Shown here one piece after another: positions 11,734-21,956 of a DNA stretch of 54,661 bases. A program made the translations under genes and the position numbers. A model generated the notes under the pieces. The model saw nothing but the letters and a program-made list of their open reading frames with translations. It was not told the origin of the DNA and did no database searches. Position 1 is the stretch's first letter, and every line of letters begins with the position of its first letter. Origin of the DNA: Limnobaculum eriocheiris (GTDB taxonomy: Bacteria; Pseudomonadota; Gammaproteobacteria; Enterobacterales; Enterobacteriaceae); the NCBI RefSeq assembly GCF_021010575.1, contig NZ_JAJNAG010000022.1, forward strand, positions 1 through 54,661. Direction: 5' to 3'.

Positions 11734-12531
11734 ATGTCCGTAGAAGATACCCAACCGCTTATCAGCCATTTGATTGAATTACGCACTCGCCTGTTACGGT
11801 CGATGGTCTGTATTCTTTTGATATTTCTGGCGTTAGTCTATTTTTCAAACAATATTTATCATATGGTGTCCGCACCATTGATGACACAACTGCCCCATGG
11901 CGCCAGTATGATTGCGACGGACGTGGCTTCGCCATTCCTGACGCCAATTAAGTTGACGCTTATTGTTTCGGTGTTTATTTCGGCACCTTATATTCTGTAT
12001 CAGGTGTGGTCATTTATTGCACCGGCGCTGTATAAGCATGAACGCCGTTTAATGATGCCGCTGCTGTTTTCCAGCACCGCGTTGTTTTATCTGGGGATGG
12101 CGTTTGCCTACTTTGTGGTGTTCCCGCTGGCGTTTGGCTTCTTTGTTAAAACTGCACCAGAAGGCATATTGATATCCACGGATATTAATAACTACCTGAA
12201 CTTCGTTATGGCGCTGTTTTTTGCCTTCGGCGTGTCGTTTGAAGTTCCGGTTGCGATTATTTTGCTGTGCTGGAGCGGTGTAACCACGCCGGAAGATCTG
12301 AAAAAGAAACGTCCTTACATCGTTGTGGGTGCGTTTGTGGTGGGCATGTTAATGACGCCCCCCGACGTGTTTTCGCAAACGCTGTTGGCCATACCTATGT
12401 GTATCCTGTTTGAAATCGGCATTTTCTGCGCCCGTTTCTACGTAGGAAAAGGCCGTAAAAAAGCAGATGAACAGGACGAAGAGGATTGCGAAGGCGAGCA
12501 GTCTGACGATAGCGAAAAACCATCGGCGTAG
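11734..12531 (+). CDS. tatC: Twin-arginine translocase subunit TatC
   Basis: This is a 265-residue polytopic membrane protein with six hydrophobic segments. It begins with the conserved [14 protein letters not shown] cytoplasmic region that reads the twin-arginine signal. The FEVP motif and the [18 protein letters not shown] segment are typical of the family. The C-terminal tail is acidic. It is the last gene of the tatABC operon and is followed by a strong hairpin. Confidence 0.98.
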   Translation: MSVEDTQPLISHLIELRTRLLRSMVCILLIFLALVYFSNNIYHMVSAPLMTQLPHGASMIATDVASPFLTPIKLTLIVSVFISAPYILYQVWSFIAPALYKHERRLMMPLLFSSTALFYLGMAFAYFVVFPLAFGFFVKTAPEGILISTDINNYLNFVMALFFAFGVSFEVPVAIILLCWSGVTTPEDLKKKRPYIVVGAFVVGMLMTPPDVFSQTLLAIPMCILFEIGIFCARFYVGKGRKKADEQDEEDCEGEQSDDSEKPSA

Positions 12532-12555
12532 TTGCTGGATTAATTGATTTAAGTG

Positions 12556-12582
12556 AAGCCGCCTTCGGGCGGCTTTGGTTTA
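12556..12582 (+). terminator. Rho-independent terminator after tatC
   Basis: An eight-base perfect stem (AAGCCGCC / GGCGGCTT) with a TTCG tetraloop is followed by TGGTTT. It lies 24 bases after the tatC stop and should end the ubiJ-ubiB-tatABC transcript. Confidence 0.85.
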
Positions 12583-12610
12583 TTGATGAATTTAATAAAT
12601 TAACTTCAGT

Positions 12611-12670
12611 GCATATTTCGACCGTAAAAAGATGGTGCTTTTGTTGGTATCGAGTGCGGTCGATGAAAAC
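12611..12670 (-). repeat. Dispersed hairpin repeat, copy A
   Basis: On the minus strand the arms TCGACCG (12663-12657) and CGGTCGA (12624-12618) enclose a 32-base loop ending in TTTTTA. Copies at about 14802-14849 and 37915-37960 share the loop length, a central GCA, the TTTTTA loop end and the AAT following the stem, but have different, covarying stem bases. It lies between the tatC terminator and tatD. Function unknown. Confidence 0.65.
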
Positions 12671-12691
12671 TACCTTACTTAGCTGCTGGGC

Positions 12692-12751
12692 GCGTTGGGC
12701 CTGGCTGGGCTAGGGGCACTTCGTTGGCTTACGCCAAGTCGACCCCAACGC
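12692..12751 (+). other. GC-rich nested hairpin upstream of tatD
   Basis: Eight-base arms GCGTTGGG (12692-12699) and CCCAACGC (12744-12751) enclose a smaller stem TTGGC-TTAC-GCCAA (12724-12737). A second CCCAACG follows at about 12760. The segment is much richer in G and C than its surroundings, has no coding signature and adjoins hairpin repeat copy A. It could be a REP-like or mobile palindromic unit, or a leader structure for tatD. Confidence 0.45.
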
Positions 12752-12846
12752 CCATCCCTCCCAACGATTGGCTGTTTTGAATGCCCTCCTGTTATGCCTG
12801 GTCGCTTTTAGGCAACTTATGTTGTGTTCCATCAGGAGAAAAATCA

Positions 12847-13629
12847 ATGTTCGATATCGGTGTCAACCTGACCAACCGCCAGTTTGCTCAGGATCGGCAT
12901 GAAGTAGTGGAGAGAGCTAAGCAGGCCGGTGTTAACGGTATGCTGGTTACCGGTACTTCGTTGAAAGAGAGCATTGCTGCCCATCAGCTATCCAACCACT
13001 ATCCGGATTATTGCTGGAGTACCGCAGGGGTTCACCCTCACGATGCTTCTGGTTGGTCAGCGTCCTGTGAGCAGCAAATATATCAACTGGCGGCAGAATC
13101 AAACGTAGTGGCTATCGGCGAATGCGGACTGGATTTTAACCGTAACTTCTCTACGCCGCAGGAACAAGAACATGCCTTCAGTGCACAACTGGCGATAGCG
13201 GCAGAGCTTGAAATGCCGCTGTTTTTACACTGTCGTGATGCCCATCACCGATTTATTGAATTGTTGAAACCCTGGCTGAGTAAGGTTCCTGCGGCGGTAG
13301 TGCACTGCTTTACCGGCAACCGTCAGGAACTGGAAGAATATCTGTCACTGGGGCTTTATGTTGGCATTACCGGTTGGATATGTGATGAACGCAGAGGGCA
13401 GGAGTTGCGTGAGCTGGTGCCGTTGATACCTGTCGATAAGCTACTGCTGGAGACGGATGCCCCCTATTTGTTACCGCGGGATCTCACGCCCAAACCCACT
13501 TCACGACGCAATGAACCCGCATTTTTAGCCCATATACTGCAACAAGTTGCCATATTACGCGGTGAGGATGCCGTCCGGTTGGGAGAAGTCACTCAACAGA
13601 ATGCGAATCGTTTATTGAGATTGGGTTGA
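12847..13629 (+). CDS. tatD: TatD family 3'-5' exonuclease / metal-dependent hydrolase
   Basis: The ATG at 12847 is preceded by AGGAG (12834-12838). This start gives a 260-residue protein, the same length as E. coli TatD; a longer in-frame extension from 12781 has no ribosome site. Metal-ligand motifs of the TIM-barrel amidohydrolase fold are present: [29 protein letters not shown] and LLETDAPYL. TatD acts on single-stranded DNA and RNA and is implicated in DNA repair; it is not part of the Tat translocase. It is separated from tatC by a terminator and about 300 bp. Confidence 0.95.
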   Translation: MFDIGVNLTNRQFAQDRHEVVERAKQAGVNGMLVTGTSLKESIAAHQLSNHYPDYCWSTAGVHPHDASGWSASCEQQIYQLAAESNVVAIGECGLDFNRNFSTPQEQEHAFSAQLAIAAELEMPLFLHCRDAHHRFIELLKPWLSKVPAAVVHCFTGNRQELEEYLSLGLYVGITGWICDERRGQELRELVPLIPVDKLLLETDAPYLLPRDLTPKPTSRRNEPAFLAHILQQVAILRGEDAVRLGEVTQQNANRLLRLG

Positions 13630-13697
13630 GTCACCGCGCGAGCAGCGTATGATGAATAACGAAAAAGCTGTTGGGCGCTGATTCCCCACAGCGTTGA

Positions 13698-14738
<1,041 letters not shown>

Positions 14739-14753
14739 GATAATTGGTGAATT

Positions 14754-14776
14754 GTCGGGCCATTGGCCCGACGTTC
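14754..14776. terminator. Hairpin between convergent hemB and rfaH
   Basis: The stem GTCGGGCC / GGCCCGAC (14754-14761 and 14765-14772) with a three-base loop lies 16 bases after the hemB stop. The T tract is weak (GTTCT), so it may work partly as a structure that blocks read-through or degradation. Confidence 0.6.
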
Positions 14777-14799
14777 TCCGGTATCAGATACAAGCCATT

Positions 14800-14866
14800 A
14801 GTCCGGCCGGGCACAAAAGTAATATGGGCAAATGGTTTTTACGGCCGGAATGTTCACCGTCGCTGA
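14800..14866 (+). repeat. Dispersed hairpin repeat, copy B
   Basis: Arms TCCGGCCG (14802-14809) and CGGCCGGA (14842-14849) enclose a loop of exactly 32 bases ending in TTTTTA. After the stem comes AAT, then CGCTGATT at 14861-14868, also found after copy C. The stem bases differ from those of copies A and C but pairing is kept. It sits in the hemB-rfaH gap. Confidence 0.65.
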
Positions 14867-14886
14867 TTAAAATGAAAAAATAAAAA

Positions 14887-15378
14887 TCAATCCCGCTTCT
14901 CGAATTGAGAATTACTAATCCTGTGCTCAACCTTTTGGTTAATAAGATTTAACAGCAGTATCGAACGGGCTTCGCCGTCTGGCTCGGCATAGATAGCTTC
15001 CAACCCTTCAAATATACCTTCAGTAATAAAGACTTTATCACCACTTTTAGGCTGTGCCGGGTCACTTAACTGTGGTTTAGGCTGCATCATCAGATTTTTT
15101 ATCAGACTAAAGGGTACCGTTACCGGAAACTTACCAAAACGAATAAAGTGACTAACGCCTCGGGTTGCGCTGATAGTGGTAGTGTGAATTCTTTCCGGAT
15201 CCAGCTCAATAAACAGATAGTTGGGAAACAGCGGCTCGTCGACCAGTGTCTTTTTGCCTCGAACGATTTTTTCTATCTGATACATAGGGCTGAAGCTGGG
15301 CACCTGCTGCCTTTCGAGATGCTCTTGCGCGCGCGCTAATTGACCACGCTTACAGTAAAGTAAATACCACGATTCCAT
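14887..15378 (-). CDS. rfaH: Transcription antiterminator RfaH
   Basis: This 163-residue NusG paralog (E. coli 162) has the NGN domain starting [12 protein letters not shown] and a C-terminal KOW-type domain ([18 protein letters not shown]). RfaH is recruited to RNA polymerase at ops elements in long operons for LPS core, capsule, haemolysin and conjugation genes. It suppresses pausing and Rho termination and couples translation. No ops element was noticed in this window, so its targets lie elsewhere. It converges on hemB and diverges from pepE. Confidence 0.95.
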   Translation of the reverse strand: MESWYLLYCKRGQLARAQEHLERQQVPSFSPMYQIEKIVRGKKTLVDEPLFPNYLFIELDPERIHTTTISATRGVSHFIRFGKFPVTVPFSLIKNLMMQPKPQLSDPAQPKSGDKVFITEGIFEGLEAIYAEPDGEARSILLLNLINQKVEHRISNSQFEKRD

Positions 15379-15593
15379 GAACTAATTCACCAAAGAAAAA
15401 CACAGTTTAAGCATAGCAAAATAGTAAAATAATAGACATAAGGTTCAGTGTGATGGTCGATTAATCCAACAATAAATACTATGCTGGGCTAATACATTGA
15501 GACAGTTTCGAACTAAATGGAAAGCGATCACAGTAAAGGCGTGTGTTTTCCTGTATAAATAAAGAGTTAATAACTAAACAGAGGTATTTTTGT

Positions 15594-16319
15594 ATGGAAC
15601 TGATATTGTTAAGTAATGGTAAGACATCCGGTGATGAAGAGTTACTGGGTTATGCTAAAAAGCAGATTTTAGCGGTGTTGGAACGCCGGAAGGTTGCCAA
15701 AGCAATATTGATTCCTTATGCCCTGATTCGTAGTGATTATGATGCACGCGCGCGTGACCTGGAAAGTAGCTTAGGTATTTCCGTCACCAGCATTCACCAC
15801 TTTGATAAACCCGCAGAAGCCATTGCTCAGGCAGAATGCATTATCGTTAGCGGTGGTAACACATGGATGTTGAATCAGATGTTGCATGAGAAAGATTTAA
15901 TTGTGCCAATTCAACGTGCAGTTCGTGAACGTGAAGTTCCTTATATCGGTTGGAGCGCGGGCTGTAACGTAGCTTGCCCGTCCATCAGAACGACTAACGA
16001 TATGCCAGTACGCAGCAGCGTAGTGCTACCATCATTAGGTCTGTTCCCGGTACAAATTAACCCGCACTATATTGATGCTCATCTGAGTGGGCATATGGGT
16101 GAAACCCGTGATGAGCGCATTGCAGAGTTTTGTGCGGTAAACCAAACGGAGTCCGTGGTGGCATTACGTGAAGGTAGCCTGCTGCAAATCTCCGGCACTA
16201 AACTTCGTTATTACAGCGCTAAAGATCAGGGTTTCAAAATCTTCCGTCACGGTCAGGAAACCACGGAACATGTTGATACCGCTGCACTTAGCGAACTGGT
16301 TCCGTTTACCTGCTGTTAA
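15594..16319 (+). CDS. pepE: Peptidase E (alpha-aspartyl dipeptidase)
   Basis: This S51-family serine peptidase cleaves dipeptides with N-terminal aspartate. The ATG at 15594 behind GAGGT gives 241 residues, slightly longer than the 229 of E. coli and Salmonella. The nucleophile lies in GWSAG (Ser121), with Asp136 (TTNDMP) and His158 (INPHY) in the positions of the Salmonella Ser120-Asp135-His157 triad. The GGNTW motif is also present. An in-frame extension to 15543 is unlikely because the ATG at 15594 matches the family N terminus (MELxLLSN). It is transcribed alone from the rfaH-pepE divergent region. Confidence 0.93.
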   Translation: MELILLSNGKTSGDEELLGYAKKQILAVLERRKVAKAILIPYALIRSDYDARARDLESSLGISVTSIHHFDKPAEAIAQAECIIVSGGNTWMLNQMLHEKDLIVPIQRAVREREVPYIGWSAGCNVACPSIRTTNDMPVRSSVVLPSLGLFPVQINPHYIDAHLSGHMGETRDERIAEFCAVNQTESVVALREGSLLQISGTKLRYYSAKDQGFKIFRHGQETTEHVDTAALSELVPFTCC

Positions 16320-16399
16320 TGGCTAAAAGTAAGTATAATGGCGGCGAAGTGAGGGAAACCTTTCTATAATGACATCTTAACTGGCCTGTATATAAAACT

Positions 16400-17887
16400 A
16401 TGAAATACCGAGATCTGCGCGAGTTCCTCGATTTGCTGGAGAAGCAAGGGGAATTAAAACGTATTACACAACCGATTGATCCCTATCTTGAGATGACAGA
16501 GATTGCCGATCGCACCCTGCGTGCCGGTGGTCCTGCGCTGCTGTTTGAAAATCCCAAGGGATATCAGACCCCCGTGCTGTGTAACCTGTTTGGTACCCCC
16601 AGGCGGGTGGCGATGGGAATGGGGCGGGAGGATGTGAGTGCGCTGCGTGAGGTCGGTAAACTGTTGGCCTTCCTGAAAGAACCTGAGCCACCAAAAGGGT
16701 TCCGCGATCTGATGGATAAACTGCCGCAGTTTAAACAGGTTTTAAATATGCCGACTAAACGGCTGGCTTCAGCGCCCTGTCAGGAACAAATCTGGCAGGG
16801 TGATGATGTTGACCTGAGCAAGCTACCAATTATGCATTGCTGGCCGGAAGATGCCGCACCGCTTATTACCTGGGGGCTGACGGTCACCCGCGGTCCTTAT
16901 AAAGAGCGGCAGAACCTGGGCATTTATCGCCAGCAGGTTCTGGGCAAAAATAAAGTAATTATGCGTTGGCTTTCCCATCGGGGCGGCGCTTTAGATTATC
17001 AGGAGTGGTGCCAGCAGCATCCCGGTGAACGCTTCCCGGTTTCTGTTGCGTTAGGTGCCGATCCTGCCACTATTCTGGCGGCGGTAACGCCGGTGCCGGA
17101 TACGCTTTCTGAATACGCATTTGCAGGATTATTGCGCGGTTATAAAACCGATGTGGTGAAGTGCGTATCCAATGACTTAGAAGTACCAGCCAGCGCTGAA
17201 ATTGTGCTGGAGGGTTATATCGAACCGGGTGAAATGGCCCCGGAAGGGCCCTATGGCGACCATACCGGTTACTACAATGAAGTGGATAGCTTCCCGGTGT
17301 TTACCGTAACCCATATTACTCGTCGGGCCGATGCCATCTATCACTCCACTTATACCGGTCGTCCACCAGATGAACCCGCGGTGATGGGGCTGGCGTTAAA
17401 CGAAGTTTTTGTACCGATTCTGCAAAAACAGTTCCCGGAAATTGTGGATTTCTATCTGCCGCCGGAAGGCTGCTCCTATCGAATGGCCGTGGTTACCATG
17501 AAGAAGCAGTACGCCGGTCATGCCAAGCGCGTGATGATGGGCGTCTGGTCCTTCCTGCGGCAGTTTATGTATACCAAGTTTGTTATTGTCTGTGACGATG
17601 ATATTAATGCCAGAGACTGGAATGATGTGATCTGGGCAATTACGACCAGAATGGATCCGGCGCGCGATACCGTATTAATGGAAAACACGCCAATCGACTA
17701 TCTGGATTTTGCCTCACCGGTTTCAGGGTTAGGCTCTAAGATGGGTATGGATGCCACCAATAAGTGGCCAGGTGAGACACAGCGTGAATGGGGAAGACCA
17801 ATCACTATGGACCCTGCTGTACGCTCGCGCATTGATGCCATCTGGGATGAACTGGCAATATTTGAAGACGGCAAAACGCCTCGTTAA
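16400..17887 (+). CDS. ubiD: 3-octaprenyl-4-hydroxybenzoate carboxy-lyase UbiD
   Basis: This prenylated-FMN-dependent decarboxylase removes the carboxyl group of the ubiquinone head-group precursor. Its 495 residues match E. coli UbiD (497). The family motif [15 protein letters not shown] and the [11 protein letters not shown] segment are present. It is followed after about 50 bp by fre, as in E. coli. The cofactor partner ubiX is not in the window. Confidence 0.97.
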   Translation: MKYRDLREFLDLLEKQGELKRITQPIDPYLEMTEIADRTLRAGGPALLFENPKGYQTPVLCNLFGTPRRVAMGMGREDVSALREVGKLLAFLKEPEPPKGFRDLMDKLPQFKQVLNMPTKRLASAPCQEQIWQGDDVDLSKLPIMHCWPEDAAPLITWGLTVTRGPYKERQNLGIYRQQVLGKNKVIMRWLSHRGGALDYQEWCQQHPGERFPVSVALGADPATILAAVTPVPDTLSEYAFAGLLRGYKTDVVKCVSNDLEVPASAEIVLEGYIEPGEMAPEGPYGDHTGYYNEVDSFPVFTVTHITRRADAIYHSTYTGRPPDEPAVMGLALNEVFVPILQKQFPEIVDFYLPPEGCSYRMAVVTMKKQYAGHAKRVMMGVWSFLRQFMYTKFVIVCDDDINARDWNDVIWAITTRMDPARDTVLMENTPIDYLDFASPVSGLGSKMGMDATNKWPGETQREWGRPITMDPAVRSRIDAIWDELAIFEDGKTPR

Positions 17888-17940
17888 CTATCGCATGATG
17901 TAGCGATAGCTGGAATTTAATGACTCTGTAGAGGGAGTAC

Positions 17941-18642
17941 ATGGCTATATTGAATTGTAAGGTTGCCTCAGTGGAGTCCATCACTGATACGGTATTTCGC
18001 GTGCTTTTGGTTCCCGATTTACCGGTTTCATTTCAGGCTGGTCAGTATTTAATGGTAGTGATGGATGAGCGCGATAAGCGCCCGTTCTTTATGGCGTCGA
18101 CCCCCATGGAGAGTGAATCTATTGAGTTGCATATCGGCGCTTCTGAGCTCAATCTGTATGCTATGGCTGTAATGGACCGTTTGCTGAAAGAAGAGACCAT
18201 TTCAGTGGATATTCCTCACGGTGAAGCCTGGCTGCGCACAGACTCTCAGCGCCCAATTCTGCTGATTGCCGGCGGTACCGGATTCTCTTATGTGAACTCT
18301 ATTTTAATGACCGTACTGGCTCAACAACCGGAGCGTCAGATCTCTCTGTACTGGGGCGGGCGTGAAGAGGCGCATTTATACGATCTTGGTCGCCTTGAGG
18401 CGCTGACGGTTCAGCATCCGAATCTGAATGTGATTTCGGTAGTGGAACAGCCAGAACCCGAATGGCGAGGACGTAGCGGAACCGTACTCACTGCCGTACT
18501 GGCCGATTTCGGTTCATTAGCTGAACATGATATTTATATCGCCGGGCGTTTTGAGATGGTCAAAATTGCCAGAGAACGATTCTGCAATGAGCGCGGTGCG
18601 GATGAAACGCGCATGTTTGGTGATGCTTTCTCGTTCATCTGA
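17941..18642 (+). CDS. fre: NAD(P)H-flavin reductase Fre
   Basis: This 233-residue ferredoxin-reductase-fold protein is the same length as E. coli Fre. The flavin-binding motif region RPFFMASTP is near residue 52 and the nucleotide-binding [12 protein letters not shown] near residue 110. It reduces free FMN, FAD or riboflavin with NAD(P)H and supplies reduced flavin to other reactions. A GAGGGAG ribosome site precedes ATG 17941. The ubiD-fre pairing may link reduced FMN supply to prenyl-FMN use, but this is inference. Confidence 0.96.
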   Translation: MAILNCKVASVESITDTVFRVLLVPDLPVSFQAGQYLMVVMDERDKRPFFMASTPMESESIELHIGASELNLYAMAVMDRLLKEETISVDIPHGEAWLRTDSQRPILLIAGGTGFSYVNSILMTVLAQQPERQISLYWGGREEAHLYDLGRLEALTVQHPNLNVISVVEQPEPEWRGRSGTVLTAVLADFGSLAEHDIYIAGRFEMVKIARERFCNERGADETRMFGDAFSFI

Positions 18643-18791
18643 GAATCGGTCAACTTATCAGGCTATGGCGTATCAGATAAATTGAGCGATTCGCCATCAT
18701 CACCAGACTCACTCCTCAACTGTTTATCCGGTGTTTATCTGAACGTCGGTACCATAATTAATACTTCTGATAGTCGAATGAAGAGGGACCT

Positions 18792-19580
18792 ATGACTACT
18801 ATCAATATGTTGCATTCATCGCTGCTGCCGCTACAGGGCGGCATTAACTTTCGCGATCAGGGTGGAAACCGGGCCAAAGACGGGCGTAAGGTGAAATCGG
18901 GTTTGTTATTACGGGCAGGTTCTCTGGATCGGCTAACCGTAGACGATTGCCACTACCTTAGCCAAATGCCGTTGACTCAGATTATTGACTATCGCGATGC
19001 GGATGAAGTGCAGACCAGTCCTGATGTATTGTGGCAGGGAGTTGATTATGAAAATATTCCGGCGAACCCATTATCAGACGATGTAAATGCTAACTTTGGT
19101 AAACTGACGGATGAGTCACTGGCATCGTTTAATGCGGTTGATTTTATGTCCCGGTTGTATAACCAACTGCCGTTTAATAACCGGGCTTATCGCTATCTGA
19201 CTCAGGTGATGCAACTGCCGGGTTCCGGGGCTCTGGTACAGCATTGTGCGGTGGGTAAAGACCGTACCGGTATTGGCTCTGCTATTGTGTTGCTGGCGCT
19301 GGGGGCGGATCGTAATACGGTTATTGAAGACTATATGCTGACAGAAACCACACTGGCACCGTATCGTAGAGAGATCTTAAGCCATATGACGGAACATCTG
19401 AATGAACAGCATGGCATTGATAGCCTGAGCTATGTGATGTCCGCCAAAGAGAGCTTCATTGGTACAGCGTTGCAGGCTATCGACCGGCGTTATGGCAATA
19501 CGGATAACTGGCTGGAACAGGAGTTTGGCTTAACGCCAGAGGTTCGGGTAAAGATTCAGGATAAGTATTTAGAAAGATAA
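18792..19580 (+). CDS. Tyrosine-phosphatase family protein (Y_phosphatase3 type)
   Basis: The 262-residue protein has NFRDQGG near residues 19-25 and the CX5R P-loop HCAVGKDRTG (Cys152, Arg158). These are typical of bacterial protein-tyrosine or phosphoinositide phosphatases related to LipA and MptpB. The YMLTE segment after the P-loop is also common in the family. No signal peptide is evident, so it is probably cytoplasmic. It stands alone about 150 bp after fre, with a good ribosome site (GAGGGACC), and is not a usual neighbour of fre. The substrate cannot be told from sequence. Confidence 0.85.
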   Translation: MTTINMLHSSLLPLQGGINFRDQGGNRAKDGRKVKSGLLLRAGSLDRLTVDDCHYLSQMPLTQIIDYRDADEVQTSPDVLWQGVDYENIPANPLSDDVNANFGKLTDESLASFNAVDFMSRLYNQLPFNNRAYRYLTQVMQLPGSGALVQHCAVGKDRTGIGSAIVLLALGADRNTVIEDYMLTETTLAPYRREILSHMTEHLNEQHGIDSLSYVMSAKESFIGTALQAIDRRYGNTDNWLEQEFGLTPEVRVKIQDKYLER

Positions 19581-19669
19581 CCGGTCTGAATGTCTGAATT
19601 GTCTGTGTTGACAATTTCAGGTTCATGGCAGGTTTTGAATTTGCTGCCGTCAGGAAGGAAACTGACCCC

Positions 19670-19702
19670 TGATACTGACGATGGGGTCAGTTCAACATAA
19701 TG
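19670..19702. terminator. Ten-base perfect hairpin between convergent genes
   Basis: Arms AACTGACCCC (19670-19679) and GGGGTCAGTT (19693-19702) lie between the phosphatase gene and yggC, which converge. There is no long T tract. It may be a bidirectional terminator, or a relic of a small palindromic element, since TGAACTGACCCC resembles the tips of some IS3-family elements. Confidence 0.45.
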
Positions 19703-19752
19703 ATCGCTTTTGGTGCACTGAATAGGCCGAGAGCCGTTGTTCGAGATATGTT

Positions 19753-20463
19753 TCAAACGAGGTGGTATTCGCCATCAGCATTCATTGAAAGCGTAATATA
19801 GGCAGGCCTGCTCTCTTTTAATACTCTTAAAACGTTAGGGCCATCAGTCCGCAGATAGAATGCATTAGCTTCATCAATGCTTAATCCCCCTGCACATTTT
19901 CTTGCAATTAACCGTTCGCGTAGCGTTTCTGCCGGTGCCTGAATAAATATCGATATGTCGCAATAGGGTTGCAGGGTCCGCCAGTTGGCATCATTCAATA
20001 GCAACCAGTTACCCTCAACAATCACAACCGGTGCAGTAACCTCAATGGCATTTTCAACGGGGTTATGAAGCTTTCTGTCATATTGAGGCCAGGTACCGTT
20101 TTGGCCTGTAATCAGCTCAAGGTTTTTGGCTAATTTTGGGACATTAAATGTTTCAGGACTGCCTTTGAAGGGACGCAGGCCATGCTCATCAAGCCAATGG
20201 TTATAATGATGAAAACCATCCATTGGCAGGGTCTGAATCTCGGGTAAATAAGGATTTTGGCGGGATAAATACTCCCAAAAGGCCGTGAGCGTGGATTTTC
20301 CGGTGCCCGGAGGGGCACTGAGAAAAATGATTTTTCTCTTTCCCGATGGAGTATTTTTTAAGTCAGTAAGGCGTTGCAGCAGGGGAAGGTGGACATCGAT
20401 AATTTCTTGTTCGTTATATTGCGCTTCAACCATCAATCCATTGATTGGCAACTTAATCTTCAT
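19753..20463 (-). CDS. yggC: P-loop kinase YggC, uridine-kinase/fructose-kinase-like
   Basis: The 236-residue protein has a Walker A motif SAPPGTGKST (49-58) and an overall pattern of phosphoribulokinase/uridine-kinase-like NTPases (LPMDGFHHYN, then IVEGNWLLL). Relatives are annotated as putative fructose-transport or nucleoside kinases; no substrate is proven here. It is the last gene of the cmt-ygg operon and overlaps yggD by four bases (ATGA), as in the E. coli cluster order yggF-yggD-yggC. It probably phosphorylates an intermediate of the sugar taken up by CmtAB, which is inference. Confidence 0.85.
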   Translation of the reverse strand: MKIKLPINGLMVEAQYNEQEIIDVHLPLLQRLTDLKNTPSGKRKIIFLSAPPGTGKSTLTAFWEYLSRQNPYLPEIQTLPMDGFHHYNHWLDEHGLRPFKGSPETFNVPKLAKNLELITGQNGTWPQYDRKLHNPVENAIEVTAPVVIVEGNWLLLNDANWRTLQPYCDISIFIQAPAETLRERLIARKCAGGLSIDEANAFYLRTDGPNVLRVLKESRPAYITLSMNADGEYHLV

Positions 20464-20969
20464 GGTGTCAGTTCCTTTAAAATTCCCGTTACTGCCAGTA
20501 TGAGTGCTGTTTTAATCATGCCTTTAAAGCGAACTTCTGACCAGACAGAAAAATCAGCAAATTTCATCGATTTTAGTGCACTAAACATAGTGGCATTGTC
20601 GGTGATGATATTGGTGTTGCTGATAAAGTCCCAGCATATATCATCGGTAAAATCAGGCGAACGCTCCTGCTCCCGTAAATAGTGGCCGAACTGAGAAAAA
20701 TGAGTGATATCGGAATATAACCATTTATCCATTTTTCCCAGGGCATAAATCAGTCGGAGCGCTACATCAATATCATCCAGTGGGCCACTGCGGGCAAGTA
20801 ACGGTTTTACTGCATATTCCATAATTTCTTGATCGTTGTTAACGAATAACGAAGGTAAAAATTGTTTTACGCCAACCAGCAATAATTCATTTGCTGTTGT
20901 TATAAACGAGCACAGATCTGCTTGCGCATCGAGTTGCTCCAACACATCATCTTCAGTTAACACCGTCAT
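20460..20969 (-). CDS. yggD: MltR/YggD family transcriptional regulator
   Basis: This 169-residue all-helical protein shares the MltR core pattern (AVKPLLARSGPLDD followed by RLIYALG, around residues 52-76). MltR represses the mannitol operon in E. coli, and YggD is its paralog in the cmt cluster. Family members lack a classical helix-turn-helix. Being inside the operon, it probably modulates this cluster. It overlaps yggC and follows yggF by 18 bases. Confidence 0.88.
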   Translation of the reverse strand: MTVLTEDDVLEQLDAQADLCSFITTANELLLVGVKQFLPSLFVNNDQEIMEYAVKPLLARSGPLDDIDVALRLIYALGKMDKWLYSDITHFSQFGHYLREQERSPDFTDDICWDFISNTNIITDNATMFSALKSMKFADFSVWSEVRFKGMIKTALILAVTGILKELTP

Positions 20970-20987
20970 TCGTCTCTCAATAAATCA

Positions 20988-21956
20988 TCAGGAATGCACA
21001 GAGTTTACCATATTACACGTTCGGTCCGCGCCACAGATGAGTAGCGTTTGAGTGCGCAGCCCGTATGCTTGCTGCTGTATCCCACTAAGGAGGTCTCCCC
21101 CCGTAACACCCGTGGCACAGAACAGAATATCGTCACTGGTAACCAGTTCGGTAAGTGCATAAACCCGGTTAACATCGACGCCCATTTCTGCACATCGGCT
21201 TCGTTCGCTATCTGCGATGCGCCTGTTTTCAGTCGACTCACCTTTAGCCTGACAAAAATCGATGAGCTCTGCCTGCATGTCACCGTTAAATGCTCTAACG
21301 GCACAGGCTGATATCACGCCTTCCGGTGCGCCACCAATGGTATACATCACATCAAACTGATTATCGTGCTGGCAGGTCAATACGCTGGCAGCAACGTCCC
21401 CATCCGGAAGGGCATAGACTTTAACCCCTAAACGGGAGGCTTCTTCTATTGCGGGTTGTAAGCGCGGCTTATCCAGTGTCACCATTCGTAGCGTATCAAG
21501 GGGTTTATTAAGTGCTCGGGCAACATGACGTAAGTTATCTTCCAGCGATAGCGAAAGATTAATTGCTCCGGCAGCCTTCTGATTAACCACCAGTTTTCTC
21601 ATATACATATCAGGCGCATGAAACATACTGCCGCGGGGAGAAAATGCCATGACGGCCAGAGCGTTATTCTGGCCCATCGCTACCATTCGCGTTCCTTCAA
21701 TGGGATCAACCGCAATATCCACCTCTGGTCCTGTGCCGTTACCCACTTCCTCACCAATCCACAGCATAGGGGCTTTATCTATCTCTCCTTCACCAATGAC
21801 GATACGCCCCCGCATTGGAATGCTATTGAGGGCTTGCCGCATTGCGGTTACCGCAAGCCCGTCGATTATGTTTTTGTCGCCACATCCGACCTTCGGCCAG
21901 GCGGCAAGTGCCGCCTGCTCCGTTGTGCGTACCAGCGACCAGACGAGTGGCATCAT
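20988..21956 (-). CDS. yggF: Class II fructose-1,6-bisphosphatase YggF (GlpX paralog)
   Basis: At 322 residues it matches E. coli YggF (321) very closely from the first residues (TEQAALAAWP). The DPIEGT metal/phosphate-binding motif (about 83-88), GEGEID and TIGGAPEGV are present. The family hydrolyses fructose-1,6-bisphosphate to fructose-6-phosphate with a divalent metal. Linkage to a PTS and dehydrogenase suggests use in the sugar pathway rather than general gluconeogenesis. Its start overlaps the end of yggP (21953-21956). Confidence 0.94.
   Translation of the reverse strand: MMPLVWSLVRTTEQAALAAWPKVGCGDKNIIDGLAVTAMRQALNSIPMRGRIVIGEGEIDKAPMLWIGEEVGNGTGPEVDIAVDPIEGTRMVAMGQNNALAVMAFSPRGSMFHAPDMYMRKLVVNQKAAGAINLSLSLEDNLRHVARALNKPLDTLRMVTLDKPRLQPAIEEASRLGVKVYALPDGDVAASVLTCQHDNQFDVMYTIGGAPEGVISACAVRAFNGDMQAELIDFCQAKGESTENRRIADSERSRCAEMGVDVNRVYALTELVTSDDILFCATGVTGGDLLSGIQQQAYGLRTQTLLICGADRTCNMVNSVHS

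Noticed and set aside
12781-12846. N-terminal extension of tatD
   Set aside because: The extension includes the ribosome site of the ATG at 12847 and makes the protein longer than the family.
14739-15593. ops element for RfaH near rfaH
   Set aside because: No GGCGGTAGNNTG-like sequence was seen.
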